In this document: piece by piece, positions 57,876 through 64,000 of the stretch
Layout of the letters: each line of letters starts with the position of its first letter
Position numbering within the stretch: the stretch's first letter is position 1
Origin: Hysterangium stoloniferum
Taxonomy: Eukaryota > Basidiomycota > Agaricomycetes > Hysterangiales > Hysterangiaceae
Reading direction: 5' to 3'
Assembly (NCBI GenBank): GCA_015178975.1
Contig: WHVD01000185.1
Span: 62,001-126,000 of the forward strand
Length of the DNA stretch: 64,000 nucleotides
The notes under the pieces: generated by a model
Database searches by the model: none
What the model was told of the DNA's origin: nothing
The model's input: the letters and a program-made list of their open reading frames with translations, nothing else
Program-made: the position numbers and the translations under genes

Positions 57876-59354
57876 CTACTTTTTTTGCCGTCTTCGTTCG
57901 TTGGGATTTTTCCGCCCGTGTCCAATGGTCGGCATGTCTCCCTTCCCACTGGTTCTACCCTTACCACCCGCACCAACTGTGAACATCTCTGGCATCCAGT
58001 CGGGGTCCATCCACGGCAACTTGACACCCGTCCCAGTGCTGGTACTAATTGCATTGACCATTTTTTTCTCCTCTTTCTGTCTACGCCCCTCTGCTCGCCG
58101 TTCAGCTCGAACCCACTCAATCTGATCCTCTCGTAGGATGAGGCCAGATCCGGGACCAGACTTGGATGATCCTGGTTTTGGCGCAGGGATTGAGTACTTC
58201 GTTCCACGATTGCGATATTGAAAGTTTTTCTTAAGATGTACCTGGAGTGTTGGCTCTTCGCCTGGAGTCCCCGCTGTTACTGTGACTGACGTCCGAAGAA
58301 GTGTCGGATTGCCACACGAAGGGCAGAACTTTTTACTCGGATCCTTGCAGATCCTATTGAGGCAAATATGGAAAGACTTAAGTGGCCTGCGCCGCATCAC
58401 GCGCTGAGAGAACGCACTTGTAACAAGCATGACACCGCAATACCCAGGTTTTAAGTCGACGAATTCGTTTGCCTTCCACTCCAATTAAGTTGAGGCCCAT
58501 TTGGAGTAAAACATTTTGCATTGCAAAATCTGCAGTTATGCAACCTGCGGCAACTTGAGTATCTTCGTTTGGTTTTTTCTTGGGTGGTTTTTGTCCATGG
58601 CGAGTCGGCTGTGAAGCCTCCCCTTCGGGCAGGAGTTCAAGAGCACGGGATTTATGTAGCGCCACGTTATTGGGAGTAATCCATTCCCCTTCACCATCGT
58701 CTTCGTCTGAAGGATCATCAAACACGTGAGCAGAATCCTCACTCTCCGACGAAGACAGCTCGGCAGGCTCGGGCAAGTCGACTTCGGCAGTTGATTCAGA
58801 TACAGCGGTCCTGTCGGAAGCCAGCAAAGATGCCTCAAGCATATCAGTAGTTGTCTCGATAGCTTCGACATCTTTGTTAGCTGTAGAAATTGACTGGGAG
58901 GACGTGATAGCTTCTTAGCACAACGAATTAGTAAAAGACTGCACTATACCTCGGATTTCGACTCCTTGTGCTGTGATGCCTTTGCTTCTTCGTCAAAAGT
59001 ATATGTCAAAGCTAAAACACATAAGTCTGTGGCTGATAGGACGGCGTAGTCTCCAGTTTTCTTTGCAAAAAGTGTCACTGTTTGGAACTTTATGGGATGG
59101 ACGTCAATAGATTAAACAGGATGCAGACCTTTGGATATGGCGGCGATATCAGGACTACGGACTTCGATATTCACGCCTGCTGTTAAAGTTAGATTGTCCA
59201 GGTGCTCACGGGCTTTCTTATCCCTAAGCTCCTCTAAGACTTGGGGAACGGTAACATAGCGCTCCGCCAAACCTTTCAAAGGGGTCAAAGAGAGTAACGG
59301 TCCAGCATCGAGAACTAATGTCTTCACTTTGGTCGCTGTAATTTGTGCTTGCAT
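57876..59354 (-). CDS. NOB1: 20S pre-rRNA D-site endonuclease NOB1
   Basis: PIN-domain nuclease that cleaves the 3' end of 18S rRNA in pre-40S particles. Exon 1 (from 59354) carries the catalytic-aspartate motif LVLDAGPLLSLTPL and the conserved YVTVPQVLEELRDKKAREHL. Exon 2 has FAKKTGDYAVLSATDLCVLA (second acidic site). A long acidic linker precedes the zinc ribbon, WVLRCHACYKC, FHICLNRICKDPSKKFCPSC and GNPTLLRTSVTV, and a basic C-terminus ending NERRRQKK. The exon junction near 58915-58955 could not be reconciled with a simple in-frame GT-AG pair. All domains are otherwise present. Confidence 0.9.
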
Positions 59355-59448
59355 TTCGTGAAAGTTCTTGTATTTCGTGTCGGAGCACGAAATGCTCGGC
59401 TTTTGCCGCAGGTTTTAGACAAAACTTTATATATGCAAATCAAATCAA

Positions 59449-59558
59449 TAGAGAGTATTTGCAACTAATATATATTAGCAAACTGAATGATGTTCCTAAT
59501 ATGAGCATCGGGAACCAATTCAGTTTGCTAATATTTCATTAGTTGCAAATACTCTCTA
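59449..59558. mobile_element. Palindromic MITE with TA target-site duplication
   Basis: A 106-bp element (59451-59556) begins gagagtatttgcaactaat and ends attagttgcaaatactctc. The two arms pair over almost 50 bp, leaving a small loop around 59500-59508. TA dinucleotides flank it on both sides. Size, near-perfect palindrome and TA duplication fit a Tc1/mariner-type miniature element. It lies in the spacer between NOB1 and LEU2. Confidence 0.85.
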
Positions 59559-60135
59559 ATTTTATCTATCCTTGATTATACGGTGCTACAATCTCTGAAA
59601 TGGCCTGCAGGATGATGATGAAGTCTAGTCCTTGCCCACTCCGCCCCTTCCCGTCAATTCGAAGCTTATGGCTTGCTTTCATGGCTGAAAAGTTCTTAGC
59701 AAAGTCTTACACGAGTGTATGTTGCGACGGAAATTAGTTGAACCTCATTAGCTAGTAAGCTTTAGTATGCGCCCAATGCATGATATATGCAGTGCAAAAG
59801 AATGGCGTCTATAGGCTAAATGCTGTTCGGAGTTTGGCTTCACATTCCTAAAGTAGTGAATTAATGTCGGTCTTGTCGGCGGCATGTCACTGCGAGGAGA
59901 GCTGTGGTAGAGCAGAGATCATAATTTGGTGAAAAGCCGGTCTGTCCTATGGGGTCATGATAGTAATAAGTTTTCGAGGAGGTACTTATGGTTTGCATGG
60001 CGCCAAAAACCGAGCGTCCCGCGCCGTTATAGATACACAACCGCAATTATAGCGGGACTGAGTTTGAATCGCGAAAAACATTAATAGTCAGATTTGGTGC
60101 CAGAGAAGACTTACCCTCCCCACATTGCCTACTCC
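59559..60135. other. Intergenic region upstream of LEU2, no gene seen
   Basis: Nothing beyond short unsupported frames. It should contain the LEU2 promoter; no TATA word could be assigned with confidence. Confidence 0.4.
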
Positions 60136-61483
<1,348 letters not shown>

Positions 61484-61766
61484 ATCAAAACAATCCACAA
61501 TTAAATACACTTCTTGATGTTTTCATACTAACTTCACTTTTCGGGTTGGGGTATTTACATTATCTTCCTGTACGTACCACGTGACTGGTTCACGCGTTTG
61601 TCACGTGCATTTCCTGCTGTCCAGGACAACAAGGTAACTTCGACTTGACAAGGTCAGACTCATCCTGGACGTCCTACTACAATACGCCCCTCATAGGATC
61701 ACGATCAAAATTTCATTGCTTATCTCACATAGCATTGCCCCAACACTTTTGGTTATTTGCATTCTT
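61484..61766. other. Short intergenic region
   Basis: Convergence-free spacer between LEU2 and the haspin gene, containing its likely promoter. The words cacgtgact and gtcacgtgc near 61579-61608 are two E-box-like CACGTG sites about 25 bp apart. Confidence 0.5.
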
Positions 61767-64000
61767 ATGCTTAGGACGAAACGCGTCAATGTCTATGGTA
61801 GAAAGGGAACAAGGATCGTCCATGTGTCTGGGGATAATCACGGATTCAATGACTCTCCCGTAACGAAGTGTCGAAATGACCAGGAGAACACAGTCTCCGC
61901 ATCACCACCTTCAGCTCGCAAACTTCTGACTCGGAAGAGGAAGGTACATGGAATATCAACGTCTCCACGAGGATCGCCAAAGTCCGCAGACATTTTTGGT
62001 CTTCGTACAAAGAAGGCTATAGGGGACTTCGCGGCCGTCACCCCACGAAAACCTTTGGGTATAAAGAACGTACCTGTAGCGGCTTCCCCTTCTATCGTAT
62101 ACCTCGGTCACAAACCACCACCAGAGACCCCTAATGTAAAGAACACGACGTTTGCACCTTACATGGACTCAGACGTCATTCTCATTGAACGACCATCGGC
62201 CGGCCTCATCAACACCAACAAAAAAGCGGAGAAAAGGAAGAAAGTACGGCCAAAATTTACCCAGCTCACGAACAGGGACGCTTACGAGGTGGATGAATTG
62301 GAGACTATTCGACCACCTCGACATCGGGCCACTAAACGGCCAGTTATTTTGTCGGATGATAATGACACGGATGAGAATAGTCAAGACATAACATTTCGGC
62401 TTTCGACACGAGGTGCCAAGGCCAACCCCATCGTTGTTTCGGATGATTCAGATGCACCTGGTGTCGTGTCTGAAAAAGAAACTCATAGTGATAGCGAGAG
62501 CGATTCTCTCTCGGAACTGAGGAACAAGACCGAGGAACAACGGATACCCCAGACCAGAGGATACCATCGCCGGCAGGCAAAAATCCCCCTTCAAATCCCT
62601 CGGGGTGTGCCTGAAACAAATCAACCTTCCGAAAGTTCCAAGACATTAGGAGAACTTGTCAAGCGGCGTCCGTCCAAAGCTAAGCGCAGAGACGAAAAGC
62701 GAATGCCCTCTGATTCTACATCCAAACTCGAAGAGCCTTTTGCAGCTTTAAGTCTTTCGGAAAATATCGGAGCAGGTTTGCCATCTAGTCAATCAACCCG
62801 TCGTCCATCAAGAACATTGTCGGGTTCAAAGGACAAAGTGGCTTCTCAACCTAGCGCACATCTCATCTCTTTATTACGCGAGTGTGGACAGACATCGCCG
62901 TACTCTTTTAATGCGTTTGTCGAGACGTTCCCTTCTGACAACATTCATGAGAGCCATGCCCTGGAACCGCTTACCTTTCGCAAGATTGGTGAAGCCAGCT
63001 TCTCTGAAGTCTTCGCAATAGGTAACATTGTCTTAAAGGTAATACCCTTGAGGGACGAGTCAGCCTCGACACGGCCATTTGATGGGGATGTGGATTTACC
63101 GCAAGAATCGGAGAGTAAAGATGTCCTTCAAGAGATGATCGTTACGCGGACGCTGGGTCAGGCGTGCCGCGGTTTTGTTAAGCTTCTAAAGTATGTTCTC
63201 CCTCTGCAGTTGGTTTGCTGCTGACATGATAGGCTTCAGAACTTATATCGTTGTTGGCGAGTATCCATCATTACTTCTCTCACTTTGGGACGAATTCAAT
63301 GACAAGAAACTATCGGAAAATATCAGACCAGGTTAGTAGGATGCCTTCACTATGCACTAGACTCACAGCAGGTTCCTAGATGTATTTCCTTCATCTCAGG
63401 CATATGCTTTAATGGTGCTTCCGAACGGGGGCTCGGATCTAGAAACATATACATTCCCACCAAAAGTGGGCTGGCAACAGGCGTGCTCCGTTTTCTGGCA
63501 AACAGCAAAGGCCTTGGCGTTAGCTGAAGACCTTGTTTCATTTGAGGTACATGTCTTGGGCTCTATTGGGCCTTACCACTTATTTTTTAATCGGTATCCA
63601 GCATCGTGATTTACATTGGGGCCAGATTCTTATCAAAGCTGTCGGGAGTACGCGTAAAGCACCGCGGACGTCGCAACGCGGACGACGGAGGAGCAATTCT
63701 GGTGATATTGCTATGGATCACCCATCTCACGGAGTTGTTACTACCATCATCGATCTTGGACTGGCTCGCATGGACGCCGTAGATCCCTCTGGCATTAGTG
63801 TTCACTGGACACCTCTTGATGAGCTAATATTCCAGGGCGAAGGTCGGTTGAGCGTACATACTATATCATATTCTCGTTAAATGACCAATAATAGGCGATT
63901 ATCAGTTCGATGTCTATCGCATGATGAAGCAAGTCCATGGGAATCGATGGGACAAATACCGACCTTTAACTAATGTCATGGTTAGCGTTTGTCTTTTCAT
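61767..64000 (+). CDS. Haspin-family histone H3 kinase (3' end beyond window)
   Basis: Haspin phosphorylates histone H3 Thr3 at centromeres in mitosis. The likely start is MLRTKRVNVYGRKGTRIVH at 61767; an upstream in-frame ATG at 61716 is less likely because it would add a hydrophobic leader. A long disordered, basic and acidic-patch N-terminus precedes the kinase core: FRKIGEASFSEVFAIGNIVL (glycine-rich loop and lysine strand), YIVVGEYPSLLLSLWDEF, and, after an intron, HRDLHWGQIL (catalytic loop) and TTIIDLGLARMD, where DLG replaces DFG. The last exon reads DYQFDVYRMMKQVHGNRWD, then the window ends. Short GT-AG introns follow 63191, about 63330 and 63546. Confidence 0.9.

Overview
This window is nuclear DNA from a filamentous basidiomycete, most likely an Agaricomycete. 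The evidence is dense genes cut by many GT-AG introns of about 50-60 bp, DDxxD/NSE sesquiterpene synthases of the fungal type, a FunK1-type kinase relic, a DUF6533-like membrane protein, basidiomycete-style Gypsy solo LTRs and a Plavaka/KDZ-like relic. No bacterial, viral, CRISPR or operon-like structure was seen. The species could not be determined.

Layout. 1-1165: Gypsy LTR sequence, with a + oriented LTR tail abutting a - oriented LTR. 1420-9510 and 9581-17108: two copies of one 7.5-8.1 kb segment in direct tandem, each with an intact three-exon sesquiterpene synthase and an RRN11-like RNA polymerase I factor, both on the minus strand. The copies differ by a solo LTR present only in unit 2, by indels of about 255 and 800 bp, and by two short in-place inversions. 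17102-24708: single-copy genes for an epoxide hydrolase (its stop codon marks the duplication edge), protein phosphatase inhibitor 2 and the lipin-type phosphatidate phosphatase PAH1. 25500-25890: a decayed third terpene synthase. 26750-31600: a repeat island with CpG-depleted and CpG-rich LTRs, a 45-bp minisatellite and a CCT3 chaperonin pseudogene. 31990-36385: FunK1 kinase relic, DUF6533-like gene, transposase-like relic and copia gag relic. 36386-38670: no gene recognised.

38671-64000 is mostly ordinary single-copy housekeeping sequence: a C2H2 zinc-finger protein, a GC-rich minisatellite, tRNA-Phe(GAA) with a 9-nt intron, THO subunit TEX1, a disordered conserved protein, MBOAT acyltransferase ALE1, a solo LTR with target-site duplication, a TPR-SET protein, GINS subunit PSF2, vacuolar TRP channel YVC1, Arp2/3 subunit ARPC3, ribosome-assembly nuclease NOB1, a TA-flanked palindromic MITE, 3-isopropylmalate dehydrogenase LEU2 and a haspin kinase cut by the window end.

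The most interesting part is 1.4-25.9 kb. Two near-identical terpene synthases, one with a changed residue inside the DDxxD motif, sit beside an epoxide hydrolase and a third dead synthase. This suggests a small sesquiterpene locus that grew and decayed by local duplication. Its chemistry is inferred, not shown. All exon coordinates were read by eye from splice sites and frame continuity.
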